From Anaerolineaceae bacterium (lineage in GTDB: Bacteria; Chloroflexota; Anaerolineae; Promineifilales; Promineifilaceae), in assembly GCA_002699125.1 (NCBI GenBank), contig PABI01000125.1:160602-224601 (forward strand): a stretch of 64,000 bases of DNA, in the 5' to 3' direction. The notes under the pieces are model-generated. The model was not told the origin of the DNA and searched no databases. It saw only the letters and a program-made list of their open reading frames with translations. Below are positions 51,994 through 60,975 of this stretch, one piece after another. How positions within the stretch are numbered: the stretch's first letter is position 1; each line of letters starts with the position of its first letter. The translations under genes were made by a program, and so were the position numbers.

Positions 51994-53052
51994 CTAGGGT
52001 GTGGGGGTTAGCAAAGATGTGGGAGCGGGTGTAGGGGTAAGCGTTGGTATGCCCGCGCTTCCCGATAGAGCAGCAACGATCTGGTCCAAATTCACTATGC
52101 CCAAAATTAACATGAACACTACCGCCAGGAAAATCAGAATCAGATATGGCTTTTCTCCTGTTATCCAGTGAATGCCGGCCAGCATCGAGCACCACCCCTG
52201 AACAAAGTGGCTTTTCCAAAGTTGGCGACGGCGCTTATTGTGCACGGATTTGCCAAAAACATGGTTAACGGTTTGTTGGTAGGCTGTCTTCAACCGTTCG
52301 TGATTTGGTTCGGGCATGGCCTGCCAGACGTGGTCGGCGGCAATGTTGACTTTCAAGGGGTGATAGGTTTCTGTCTCAGCATTTCTTGTCCAATGGCGGA
52401 TGGCGTCAAAATCAACCAGCCGCAATGGTGGCGTGGCCGGGCGCAAGATAGATTCTTTGGCCTCCTCATAGGGGAACCCTTGTAAGAACACGGGGGTAAA
52501 AATGCCAAAGAAAGTGGAGCTAAAATCATTTTCCAAGGCAATTTCGTCCAGGGGAACGTGCGTCGCCAGGACAAAAGCCATTTCACCCGCATTGGCCCGC
52601 GAGCGCAGTCCATCATAAAAATCATCGTCAAACTGCTTGCGCCGTCTTTGCAGCACGTTGAATTCATCCAGCAGCAAAATATACTTTTGGGTTCGCTGCG
52701 GGTTCTGGTCTGCCAGCCAATCATCAAACTGCTGCGGCGACAGGCTGTTACTGCCGTGGCTGCTAAAAGCCTGGGCAACTTCAGCGTAAAATTGGCGTGG
52801 ATGGCGGCAAGTATCACGGGAAAGATCAAGGTAAGCAAAATGGTAGTTGGTCGATTGGGGCAAATGCTGCGCGTAGCTGTGCAAAACGTGCCACAGCAAG
52901 GAAGAACGGCCGATCCGCCGTTGGCCAATAATGGATACACATTGTGGCGTCGGGCTGGCAAGCGCATTGAATATTTTTTGCAGTTCAACCTTACGCCCAA
53001 AGAAGCGGCTAGGGTCGGTGATCATGCCGCGATCTGAAAAAGGTGAGTTCAT
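51994..53052 (-). CDS. Small STAND-type ATPase with C-terminal membrane anchor
   Basis: 352 residues: FFGRKVELQKIFNAL, a P-loop reading IGQRRIGRSSLLWHV (Lys of Walker A replaced by Arg, near 45), Walker B ILLLDEFNVLQRR, and GFPYEEAKESIL. One membrane helix is near 305-330 (PYLILIFLAVVFMLILGIV). The chain ends in a short outside tail of Thr-Pro repeats. AAGGAAAA precedes the ATG at 53052. It is co-transcribed with the larger ATPase 14 bases downstream. The P-loop change suggests weak or no hydrolysis. Confidence 0.8.
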   Translation of the reverse strand: MNSPFSDRGMITDPSRFFGRKVELQKIFNALASPTPQCVSIIGQRRIGRSSLLWHVLHSYAQHLPQSTNYHFAYLDLSRDTCRHPRQFYAEVAQAFSSHGSNSLSPQQFDDWLADQNPQRTQKYILLLDEFNVLQRRRKQFDDDFYDGLRSRANAGEMAFVLATHVPLDEIALENDFSSTFFGIFTPVFLQGFPYEEAKESILRPATPPLRLVDFDAIRHWTRNAETETYHPLKVNIAADHVWQAMPEPNHERLKTAYQQTVNHVFGKSVHNKRRRQLWKSHFVQGWCSMLAGIHWITGEKPYLILIFLAVVFMLILGIVNLDQIVAALSGSAGIPTLTPTPAPTSLLTPTP

Positions 53053-53159
53053 TTTTTCCTTGCCTGAATTTGGAACAGTTATAACGCTCAGGAAAAGATA
53101 CCGAAGAATGAATCTGGCGTCAAAAAATCTGCGCCAATCCGCGAAATTTGCGGGCAATT

Positions 53160-53690
53160 CTAGACAAACTGCTCAATATCGGCCGTTTCTACCGGGATAC
53201 CGCCGGGTTGGTAAACGGCAATTTGCGGTACGTAGAAAAAGATTTTGCTGTTGTCCTTGGCAAACCATTCATTCACCAAATCGGCCGTCCACAATTCCGC
53301 TACACGCTGCCGGTTTTCGGCCGTAAATGGCAGGGCGATGCGTTCCCCTTTCCAAACGTAGGTCAGGCTGGCATATTTTGAATCAATACGCGACACCGGA
53401 ATCTTGACCCGCGTTTTGTTGTGCATAAACGAATCCGGCAAAAGCCTGAAATCAATCGGGGAGACAAACACACCGGCGTTCATGTACGGCCGTTGCAGCA
53501 CAGGCCGCGCCACCATTTCATACAAATTTTCAAAAAAGCCGGGGAGTTGGGCGTTGATTTGCTGCCATCGTTCACTTTCGGGGAAGTCGGACAACGGCCG
53601 TAACCCATTGGCCAAAATAGAGTCGATAATCTCGTCCCCGGTATTGAGCAAGGCATGGTACACATATTCAGTTGAGCACCCTTGCATCAT
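53160..53690 (-). CDS. Hypothetical protein, possibly ADP-ribosyltransferase-like
   Basis: 176 residues. The start YVYHALLNTGDEIIDSILANGLRPLSD recalls the opening of ART-fold toxins (a YH pair and a helix ending in NGL), and AGVFVSPIDF could be a later strand, but the match is loose. No membrane helix is seen. It sits about 100 bases upstream of the small STAND ATPase on the same strand. A role as effector of that pair is speculation. ATG at 53690 or 53687, with TAGG upstream. Confidence 0.5.
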   Translation of the reverse strand: MMQGCSTEYVYHALLNTGDEIIDSILANGLRPLSDFPESERWQQINAQLPGFFENLYEMVARPVLQRPYMNAGVFVSPIDFRLLPDSFMHNKTRVKIPVSRIDSKYASLTYVWKGERIALPFTAENRQRVAELWTADLVNEWFAKDNSKIFFYVPQIAVYQPGGIPVETADIEQFV

Positions 53691-53705
53691 TACCTACTTT
53701 AATAG

Positions 53706-53757
53706 GACGCAGATTACCCTGATCTCCCTGATCATGGAAATCAGGCAAATCAGCGTT
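53706..53757. repeat. CCTGAT hairpin repeat
   Basis: ACGCAGATTACCCTGAT pairs imperfectly with AATCAGGCAAATCAGCGTT. The same family is seen at 60901-60965. Confidence 0.55.
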
Positions 53758-53791
53758 CTATTCTATTGGCAGCCGCCATGAATGGGTGGCC

Positions 53792-55867
53792 CTAAAAAGT
53801 TAACAAATTCTCAATCCTTTCTCTGATGAGGTCCACCGTGGGGACGATGCCTTCCATGAGTGCAGTGCTGAACGGCACCGGGGCAGAGGGCGCAGTCACA
53901 CGCTCTACGGGCGCATCCAAATCCAGGAAGGCTTCGGCCACGATGGTGGCGGCGATCTCTGCGCCAAAGCCGCCCAGGCCAATATCTTCATGCACAATCA
54001 GGCAGCGGGACGTTTTTTGTACTGAATTGAGCACCATCTCTTTGTCCCAGGGCACCAGCGTGCGCAGATCGAGTATCTCGATGCTGGCATTCACGCCCTG
54101 TATCGCCTGCTCACAGCGCTCCACCATCGCCCCCCAGGTGACAATCGTTAGCTCATCGCCGGTGGTGATTTGTTTGGCCTGGCCGAAGGGCAGCATGTAG
54201 TCGTCGCCGGGATACGGCCGTCGCGCCCAGCCCGCATCCAACATGGCGCGATGCTCAAAAAAGATGACCGGATCATTGCCGCGCATCGCCGTGCGCAGCA
54301 GGCCCACCGTATCTTCTGCGTTAGAGGGAGCCGCCAGCAGCCAGCCCGGCTGGTGGGCAAAAATCACCTCGCTGGTGACGCTGTGCCACGGATCGCCAAT
54401 CTTGCGATAGCCCCCGGGAATACGCACGACGATGGGGGCGGCAAAACGGCCGTTGGTCCGCCAGCGCACCGTGCCGCAATTGTTCAACTGCTCCGTCGCC
54501 GGGTCGGCGTATTTGCGAAACTGAATCTCCGGCACCGGCACAAGTCCCGCATACGCCAGCCCCACGGAACGGCCGATGATGCCTTCTTCGTTCAGGCTGG
54601 TGTCAAAGACGCGGTCGTCACCGTACTTTTTTTGCAATCCCAGCGTGGCGGCATGAACGCCGCCTTTCATGCCGACGTCCTCGCCAAACACCAGCAGGCG
54701 TGGATTCAACGCCAGCTCCACGTCCAGCGTGCGCCGGATCGCTTCGATCATGTTGATGCGGCGCGGATCGTCAACCTGGGGCACGGCCGTCCCGTTGGGA
54801 CCTGCCGTTACCCTTGGCAGTTCAATCCCCGCCCCCACCAGACCACCAATTTCCTGCGGCCGTTCCGGGTCTGAAAGGACAAATTTTGTCACCGTAGCTG
54901 GATCGCCTTGAGATTGCTTCTTGGCTTCGTCAACCGCCTGGGCCACATCTTGTTTGGCCTGCTTAACCACACCTTCCCACTCCGCTTCGCTCATCAATTC
55001 CGGCACCAGATAATCGTGTAGGTGGGTGATCGGGTCCTGCTTCCACTCTTGCGCCAGCTCTTTTTCGCCTTTGTACGCCTGGTTGTCCACGCTGGAATGG
55101 CCGGACAGTCGGGGGACGGTGAGCCGCAGCAGGCCCGGCCCATTCCCGGCACGTATTTCGCGCACGGCCGTATGCACCAGTTCGGCCGTTTCGGCCGGAT
55201 TTGTACCGCTACCGTCCCAAATGGCCAGGTTTTTGAACGAGGCCAGGTTGGCGGCAATGTTGCTGCCCGGCGTCTGGGCCGGACCTTTTACCGAGATGGC
55301 GTAACCGTTGTCTTCGATCATAAACAGCAGGGGCAGTTGCAGGGTGGTGGCAATCGTCAGCGCGCTCCAAAAGCCGTTGGTGGCCACAGAGCCATCGCCG
55401 CCAAACACTATCGAGATGCTGTCATCGACATCGGCCGTTTTTAGCACCTCTTTGTGGTATTGAATCGCCTGCGCCCAGCCCACTGCTGGTGTGAACTGTG
55501 AGCCTACGTCGCCGGCCATCGGCAGGACGAGGGCGCGCTTGCGTCGGGGCAAACTGAACACCACGCCAACGTCGCGCCCACCGCTTAGGCTGCCCGTCCG
55601 GGCCATGTCGGAAGCCACTGCTTCCACCAACGTTAAACCGGAGCCAAGCATAAACGGCCGTGAACGATAATAGGCGCTGGCAGCATCATGCGGCCGGTCC
55701 AGCAGCTGGCTGATGAGCAGTTGCCCCAACTCATGCCCCCGCGCCGAAAATTGGTATGTGACCAATCCTTGCGGCGTGAGTTCGTTTTCTTCCAGTTCGT
55801 CCAGAATGCGGGAGGACAACGCCAGCCGGGCGACTTCGTGCCAATCAAATGCGGGATGTAAGTTCAA
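53792..55867 (-). CDS. Fused E1 alpha-beta 2-oxoacid dehydrogenase
   Basis: 691 residues. The alpha half (1-330) has the thiamine-diphosphate motif GDGSVATNGFWSALTIATTLQLP and IEDNGYAIS. The beta half (about 365-691) has RLLVFGEDVGMKGGVHAATLGL, FDTSLNEEGIIGRSVGLAYAG and RTLVPWDKEMVLNSV. It decarboxylates a 2-oxoacid (branched-chain or pyruvate type, not decidable here) and passes the acyl group to a lipoyl E2, which is not in the window. The start is TTG with GGAG upstream. E1 alpha and beta are separate genes in many bacteria. Confidence 0.93.
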   Translation of the reverse strand: MNLHPAFDWHEVARLALSSRILDELEENELTPQGLVTYQFSARGHELGQLLISQLLDRPHDAASAYYRSRPFMLGSGLTLVEAVASDMARTGSLSGGRDVGVVFSLPRRKRALVLPMAGDVGSQFTPAVGWAQAIQYHKEVLKTADVDDSISIVFGGDGSVATNGFWSALTIATTLQLPLLFMIEDNGYAISVKGPAQTPGSNIAANLASFKNLAIWDGSGTNPAETAELVHTAVREIRAGNGPGLLRLTVPRLSGHSSVDNQAYKGEKELAQEWKQDPITHLHDYLVPELMSEAEWEGVVKQAKQDVAQAVDEAKKQSQGDPATVTKFVLSDPERPQEIGGLVGAGIELPRVTAGPNGTAVPQVDDPRRINMIEAIRRTLDVELALNPRLLVFGEDVGMKGGVHAATLGLQKKYGDDRVFDTSLNEEGIIGRSVGLAYAGLVPVPEIQFRKYADPATEQLNNCGTVRWRTNGRFAAPIVVRIPGGYRKIGDPWHSVTSEVIFAHQPGWLLAAPSNAEDTVGLLRTAMRGNDPVIFFEHRAMLDAGWARRPYPGDDYMLPFGQAKQITTGDELTIVTWGAMVERCEQAIQGVNASIEILDLRTLVPWDKEMVLNSVQKTSRCLIVHEDIGLGGFGAEIAATIVAEAFLDLDAPVERVTAPSAPVPFSTALMEGIVPTVDLIRERIENLLTF

Positions 55868-55934
55868 TCGTAACGCTCCATGTGGTATGATTTGCGGGAA
55901 TTTTTGTCATGTTTCAGAGTTGCTAGGGGGCATA

Positions 55935-57431
55935 ATGTTACTGCAAAAAACGCAAATTGGAAAAACGGCCGTCATCCTCATCATCGTTATTTTATTGGCG
56001 GCGTTAGCCACCATGCCTTTATTCCTCCAGGCCGACACAACCGGAGAAGCAACATCCGAGGCAAATTTATTTTTGCCCGTCGTCTACAACGAAGACGACG
56101 GCACACCAACACCAACTGCTTCGGCGACGATGTGCCCACTGGCTACGCAAGAAATCTTCATAATTGACTCCGTTACGTCTCCAACGAGCGAGCTGTCACA
56201 ATCGCTGGTGGTCCGTTTGGGTCATGGCGAATGGGTCCGGGCGACCGGGCCAGGGGGCACCGTTACCGTGACCTCGCCAGACCTTGACGGGTTTTACCGG
56301 GTTACCGTGCCCTTAGCGGCCAATGCGACAAACGACATTTTGGTTGAAGGCAAGGTAGAATTGGTAGGTACGCCTGGAGAAACTTGCGTCTACGGTGGTT
56401 ACATATTGAGCAGAACTGTCAGCATTGTTCAGGAAAGCGCCACACCAACGCCAACGAGCACCCCAGTCGAACCATACATTGTTGCTGTACCAGACTGCGG
56501 CCCAGGGCCAAATATTGAGTTCAATTTACTAGGTGCCAACTGGCCAACAGATCAAACCCTGGTACTGTTCTGGCAAGGTAATCCCCAAATCGTGTTCCAG
56601 GCAAATACGCACCCTGGTTCTTTTAACATGACCTGGACGTTTGCAGGGTTGAGCGAGGGCATTTACACAGTCAGTGCTCTTTCGGGCACGAGTGGAGCTA
56701 CTGCATCTGATCAAATCTTTATTCCCTGCGGTATCTTACCCACAAGCACACCAGCACCAGCCGACCTGATTGTAGGCCAGCCTCAGTTAATCAGCACGCC
56801 GCCCATTATCGTTTATGAACCAGTTGCCTTTCAGGTACCGGTTACCAACACGGGCGATATTGCCATTAATGATCTCTTTTTTGTGGATTTGTTATTTGAT
56901 CCGCAATCAGGTCATCCTACTGATGTGTATGCGGCCGTTTCCGGTCTCGATGGCAACAGCAGCATCACACTTACTATCACATCCACCATCGGCTTTGCCA
57001 ATTTTGCAGGCACCCATCAGGTCACGGGCTGGGTCGATTCGCTAGATCATATTGTTGAAGCAGATGAAACCAATAATCTGTCTGAACCGCTGGGCGTGCC
57101 TATCGCAAATTATGGTGGCACACCTACAAATACACCTGTGCCAAACGGCACAGCCACAATTAGCGGGGTGGCTCTCGTGGTTTTAGATAACATCAGTCCG
57201 CAGGAACGCATGCTCGTTTCCGCGATAGATGAGTCAAGCGGTCTCACCGTTGCCACCACCTACAGCGATGAAGACGGCTTTTATCAGTTTGACAATTTAA
57301 CAAATGGGGTTTTCTATACGGTGACGGCCTGCATTAAGATTAACAACAATGATTATTTTGGTATTCGCACAGGTATAGAGGCCCCCGAAACACCCACTAA
57401 TATTTCTGCCTTGCAAGGCGCCTGTCCTTGA
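55935..57431 (+). CDS. Exported multi-domain protein with CARDB-like domain
   Basis: 498 residues. An N-terminal membrane or signal helix (VILIIVILLAALATMPLFL) is followed by extracellular beta domains joined by Thr-Pro linkers (TPTPTASA, TPTPTSTP). A CARDB-like domain lies near 280-385 (PVTNTGDIAINDLFFVDLLFD, HIVEADETNNLSEP), and a C-terminal carboxypeptidase-regulatory-like beta fold has YSDEDGFYQFDNLTNGVFYTV. Cell-surface or secreted, function unknown. The ATG follows AGGGGG. It is divergent from the E1 gene and ends one base from the PIN fragment. Confidence 0.8.
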   Translation: MLLQKTQIGKTAVILIIVILLAALATMPLFLQADTTGEATSEANLFLPVVYNEDDGTPTPTASATMCPLATQEIFIIDSVTSPTSELSQSLVVRLGHGEWVRATGPGGTVTVTSPDLDGFYRVTVPLAANATNDILVEGKVELVGTPGETCVYGGYILSRTVSIVQESATPTPTSTPVEPYIVAVPDCGPGPNIEFNLLGANWPTDQTLVLFWQGNPQIVFQANTHPGSFNMTWTFAGLSEGIYTVSALSGTSGATASDQIFIPCGILPTSTPAPADLIVGQPQLISTPPIIVYEPVAFQVPVTNTGDIAINDLFFVDLLFDPQSGHPTDVYAAVSGLDGNSSITLTITSTIGFANFAGTHQVTGWVDSLDHIVEADETNNLSEPLGVPIANYGGTPTNTPVPNGTATISGVALVVLDNISPQERMLVSAIDESSGLTVATTYSDEDGFYQFDNLTNGVFYTVTACIKINNNDYFGIRTGIEAPETPTNISALQGACP

Positions 57432-57578
57432 TCAAGGTTGGTGCGTGGGGATGACGGCCGTTCCCCGTTTAAGCTGCTCGCGATCAAGAGAAACCAACTT
57501 TGCACCCAGCTGCTCGGCTACAGCGACGTAAAGTGCGTCACAGCCACGCAAACGAAACTTCGCCGCAATCTCAGCCAC
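57432..57578 (-). pseudogene. Truncated PIN-domain (VapC-type) toxin gene
   Basis: The minus strand encodes the last 48 residues of a PIN nuclease: AAKFRLRGCDALYVAVAEQL and GAKLVSLDREQLKR are the typical final helix with a conserved Asp and the closing strand. The N-terminal two thirds, including the first catalytic acids, are missing. In-frame stops and an intergenic repeat (57579-57622) lie directly upstream. Too short to be a working toxin. No antitoxin gene is seen. Confidence 0.75.
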
Positions 57579-57652
57579 ATTCACAATTCACGATTCACCA
57601 TTCATTATTCACAATTCAAATTGTAGCCACATGTAGCCACATGTAGCCACAA
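57579..57652. repeat. ATTCACAATTC repeat and three GTAGCCACAT copies
   Basis: 57579-57622 is an inverted version of the AATTGTGAATGGTGAA words at 35441-35477. It is followed by three tandem 10-base copies of GTAGCCACAT (57623-57652, the last ending AA). A palindrome, GGTCAATTTT with AAAATTGACC, follows near 57671-57692. Confidence 0.6.
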
Positions 57653-57835
57653 GTCAATTCCATCTCGTTGGTCAATTTTGAAAAATTGACCTACAGGGAC
57701 AACGGCCGTATCCCACCCTCTCCCCCTTGCCTTCTTCCTTGTGAAAAACAACCCACGCTAAAACCCAAAAATTCAGCAATGTGAATTTGGCGGCGCGACT
57801 AGAAACCGAGCCACAGCCGAATAGCAGAGGGTGAA

Positions 57836-58111
57836 TCACCAAAAACCTTTTGAAGAAACCTCTTTTAAAAGAAAAGCCCCAGTCAGCAAGAACAACGAGA
57901 ATAGACTATACGTCATGTGTCTAACTATGGGAAAAGTTAATAGAGTTTCTATAAAATACGTGATTACACCAGATATTAAGAAAAATAAAACACCCCAAAA
58001 AAATAATGGGAGTCTAGTGGTCAAAAAAAAGTCTACCATGCTTTTTCTTTTCCAAATCAACAAAACAACAATCATAGATGCCAAAATGATGTCTATCAAA
58101 CTCGTTTCCAT
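57836..58111 (-). CDS. Small membrane protein
   Basis: 91 residues with about three membrane helices (LIDIILASMIVVLLIW, LFFWGVLFFLISGVITYFI, YSLFSLFLLTGAFLL). The ATG at 58111 has GAGGGG upstream. It lies 10 bases after the stop of the large STAND ATPase, so it is likely co-expressed with it. A holin-like or subunit role cannot be told from sequence. Its low-GC composition differs from its neighbours, which may signal recent acquisition. Confidence 0.6.
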   Translation of the reverse strand: METSLIDIILASMIVVLLIWKRKSMVDFFLTTRLPLFFWGVLFFLISGVITYFIETLLTFPIVRHMTYSLFSLFLLTGAFLLKEVSSKGFW

Positions 58112-58121
58112 CGTTCCCCTC

Positions 58122-60884
58122 TCACCCCTGCCCAGCAAACCAGCGACGCACCAGCTCAATTTGGAAGCGCAGGCCGTCGTCGTGTGGCTCGATGAGTTCG
58201 CGCTGCTGGAGTTGGGTAATGGTTTGGTTGAGCACGGCCGTTTCCACCTCTACCGCCTTCTCTAGCTCACTACGCGAAGTAGATTCTTCTTCCCCCGCTT
58301 TGGCCAGCAAATTGAGTACCTGCCCCCCAACTTCGTCCGCCTGGTTTTGGCGCATGTCGGCGAAGAAAAAGCTGCCGTGAATGAGCGCTTCGGGAACGGC
58401 CGTTTCCACATCCGCTACCGTGGCCAAGCGACGCTGTGCCGGGGGCTGTTCGTTCTTGAGGGCCACAATTTCGGCGCAGAGGAGCTGGACCAAAAAGGGA
58501 TGCCCCCGCGTCAGGTCCAACACGCGTTGGCTGGCCGCCGGTTCATAGCGCAGGGCAAAGTTCTGCACCGGTGCCTCCACCAGTTGGCGTGCCTCATCCG
58601 GATGCAAATAACCGATGTGTATCACCTGCACGTTGATCAGGTAGCTGGACCAGCGGGAAAATTCGGCCAGGGTGTGGGAGCCGGAAAGCAGCACCTTAAA
58701 TTTGGGCCGATGCTGGATGAGATGGCGCAGCATCCCCAGCACAATTTCTTCGTCAAAGCGGTTCAGCGCCAACACCCGCTCCAGCGCCTCAAATTCGTCC
58801 AGCATCAGCAGCGCCAGGTGGCCGCCCAGCGCTGATTCCACTTCGTCCAGCCATTCGTCAAAGCAGGTGAACGGATCATCGTGCAGCTGCTCGCGGCTGA
58901 GCGGCGGCAAGATGACACCCCGCTGCCGCCGGGCTGACTGCACCATGCTGCGGGCCACGTTGTACAAAAAGCCGGCCTCATCCTGCGCCCGCGACGCCGG
59001 TCCTTGCAAATCGACAAACAGGGGCACGATGCTGCTAGGCAGCAGCCGTCCCAAATTGTTTAGCAGTGACGTTTTGCCCACGCGCCGTTGGCCATAAAGC
59101 AGCAGCGGCGGCTGGCGGCGATCCAGCAAAAGCTGCTCAATGCGGCTGCTTACGTCGTGGCGGCCAATAAATATGGCCTGCTTTTCCGTCAGCGGCACGC
59201 CGATGATGTACGGGCTGTCGATCTCCTGGCGCAGTTCAGCTTCTTCGGCCAGGCGCGATCCTTTTTCACCCACGATGTGGCGCCAGCTGGCGGCAATGGG
59301 ACGAAAGCGGGCGGCGTATGGTTCGTTGCTGCGCGTCAGCTCGCGCAGCAGGCCATCCAGCCGATCTTCCACAGCGTGCAGCGCCAGCCGCTGGTTGTAG
59401 GCACTTTCCTGCTGCAAGGCGGCAGCCACGTCGGTGCTGATGCGGCTATAGCTGCGCAAGAGGGCACTGGCTGGACCAACCAGATCGCCTGCCGCCAAAC
59501 CGGGATGCACCGCGGCAATTTGAACGGCCGTTTCACACTGTTCTAACTGTTGGGCATCCAGCTCAATTTGGGCTGCCTGGGCGGCCCAACGCTGTCGCGT
59601 ACTGCTGAGATAGGCCATCGCTGTGCGCCCTTCGGCCAGGCTTTTTTGCATGGTCAACAGCAGATGGGCATCCAGATTTAAAAGGGGCAGCCGTTGAAAT
59701 TCGTCCCAAAAAGCGGAGTGCCAGCGCAGGAGCGGCCGTTTCTCTTTTTGGTCCACGCGTTGACTATCCATCTGGTACAAAATTCGGTTCCACGCCAGCA
59801 AAAAGGGATAGAGGAGGACAGGCCGCCACCAGGCCAGAGTTAGCCCCAGCAGGATGCCTGCCAGGCCAAACGACAAAAATTGGCCGTAGGCGACGCCATC
59901 GGTGGCAAAGAAGAACAGACCGGCACCGCTGCCCAGCGACCCGGCCAACCCACCCGCCCAGGTGCTGGCAATCTTTTCCGCCAGCACGTAAGGCAGGGCA
60001 AACAGCGCAGCGACAAAAGCAACAAATGCCAGCGCCTGCACCAGCCCGCCGATAGCCGTCGCGCTGGGCAACCCACCCGCCAGCCAGACGGCAATTCCTA
60101 CCAATGCTCCCGCCACGGCTCCGCGCCGCCAACTTTCGCTGCGCCAGCCTACAGCCAGGCCAAATGGCAGCGCCGCCAGCAGTGTCGTTGCCAAACCGCC
60201 TTCCAGCAGTCGGGCTAAAAAGCCGGCACCCAGGCCAATGAGGATGCCTATCACCATACCGCTTACCTGCCGCACGACGGAAACGCCGGGAACGGCCGTC
60301 TCTTGCACCACCTCTTCCCGGGCCACGCCTACCCCCACACCGTAGGCCAGGCCGCCCGCCAACCCGCTTGTGGCCCCAATCAGGCTGCTCGCAACGATGT
60401 CCAGCGGCACCGGCAAACCGTTCAACACCAGGGTTCCCGGCGAACGCAGCAGCAGCGCTCCACCCAATCCCAGGGAAAATCCGGTGGCCATGCCCACCGT
60501 GACACCGATGGCGACGCTGCCGGCAATGCTGGCCGCCAGACCCACAATGAGGCCCACGGCCACGCCCAGCATCACACCCAGGAACAGGGTGTTGGGCGGC
60601 ATACGGAGCAGCCAGAGCAGCAGTCCCAAAAGCACGCCCACCAGCAGGGGCCAGGCAAAAAAAGTCATGATGAGGAAGCGGAGAACGGCCGTATTTGTCC
60701 ACTGCCGCCGCTGTAAATCCGCCAGGCTAAAGTAGGGAGAAAGGGTATTGTCTATTCGTTTGAGGTGGTTGCGCCAGGCGGAGGGGTGAAAAAAGAGCCA
60801 AAACAGCAGGCGTACGCTGCCGGTGATCAGGTTACCGGGCAGCGTTGGGGCGTCGGTGTAACGGTTGCGTAGGGTGTCACTCAT
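58122..60884 (-). CDS. STAND ATPase with glycine-rich polytopic membrane domain
   Basis: 920 residues. N-terminal hydrophilic part, then a long membrane domain (about 70-375) rich in GxxxG spacings (GVMLGVAVGLIVGLAASIAG and others), a helical middle, and a STAND-type ATPase: IGRHDVSSRIEQLLL, Walker A YGQRRVGKTSLLNNL near 602, Walker B LLMLDEFEALERV, LHPDEARQLVEAP, RGHPFLVQLLC, then a winged-helix-like end. Architecture and C-terminal half match the protein at 49604, but here the membrane domain is not a DNA tandem repeat. No clear ribosome site. A hairpin repeat lies just upstream. Confidence 0.85.
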   Translation of the reverse strand: MSDTLRNRYTDAPTLPGNLITGSVRLLFWLFFHPSAWRNHLKRIDNTLSPYFSLADLQRRQWTNTAVLRFLIMTFFAWPLLVGVLLGLLLWLLRMPPNTLFLGVMLGVAVGLIVGLAASIAGSVAIGVTVGMATGFSLGLGGALLLRSPGTLVLNGLPVPLDIVASSLIGATSGLAGGLAYGVGVGVAREEVVQETAVPGVSVVRQVSGMVIGILIGLGAGFLARLLEGGLATTLLAALPFGLAVGWRSESWRRGAVAGALVGIAVWLAGGLPSATAIGGLVQALAFVAFVAALFALPYVLAEKIASTWAGGLAGSLGSGAGLFFFATDGVAYGQFLSFGLAGILLGLTLAWWRPVLLYPFLLAWNRILYQMDSQRVDQKEKRPLLRWHSAFWDEFQRLPLLNLDAHLLLTMQKSLAEGRTAMAYLSSTRQRWAAQAAQIELDAQQLEQCETAVQIAAVHPGLAAGDLVGPASALLRSYSRISTDVAAALQQESAYNQRLALHAVEDRLDGLLRELTRSNEPYAARFRPIAASWRHIVGEKGSRLAEEAELRQEIDSPYIIGVPLTEKQAIFIGRHDVSSRIEQLLLDRRQPPLLLYGQRRVGKTSLLNNLGRLLPSSIVPLFVDLQGPASRAQDEAGFLYNVARSMVQSARRQRGVILPPLSREQLHDDPFTCFDEWLDEVESALGGHLALLMLDEFEALERVLALNRFDEEIVLGMLRHLIQHRPKFKVLLSGSHTLAEFSRWSSYLINVQVIHIGYLHPDEARQLVEAPVQNFALRYEPAASQRVLDLTRGHPFLVQLLCAEIVALKNEQPPAQRRLATVADVETAVPEALIHGSFFFADMRQNQADEVGGQVLNLLAKAGEEESTSRSELEKAVEVETAVLNQTITQLQQRELIEPHDDGLRFQIELVRRWFAGQG

Positions 60885-60900
60885 GTTTTTTAAACAATAG

Positions 60901-60965
60901 GATGCTGATTTGCCTGATTACCCTGATCAAAAGCAATTATCAGGAAAATCAGGACGATCTGCGTC
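60901..60965. repeat. CCTGAT hairpin repeat
   Basis: GATTTGCCTGATTACCCTGAT on one arm, ATCAGGAAAATCAGGACGATCT-type words on the other. Same family as 53706-53757. It fills the gap between two STAND genes. Confidence 0.55.
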
Positions 60966-60975
60966 CCATCTTGAT

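Noticed and set aside
59764..60702. 312-codon open frame on the minus strand inside the large STAND gene
   Set aside because: Overlaps the membrane domain in another frame. Its product is rich in Arg, Gly and Cys without helices of the expected kind, so it is a GC-driven shadow.
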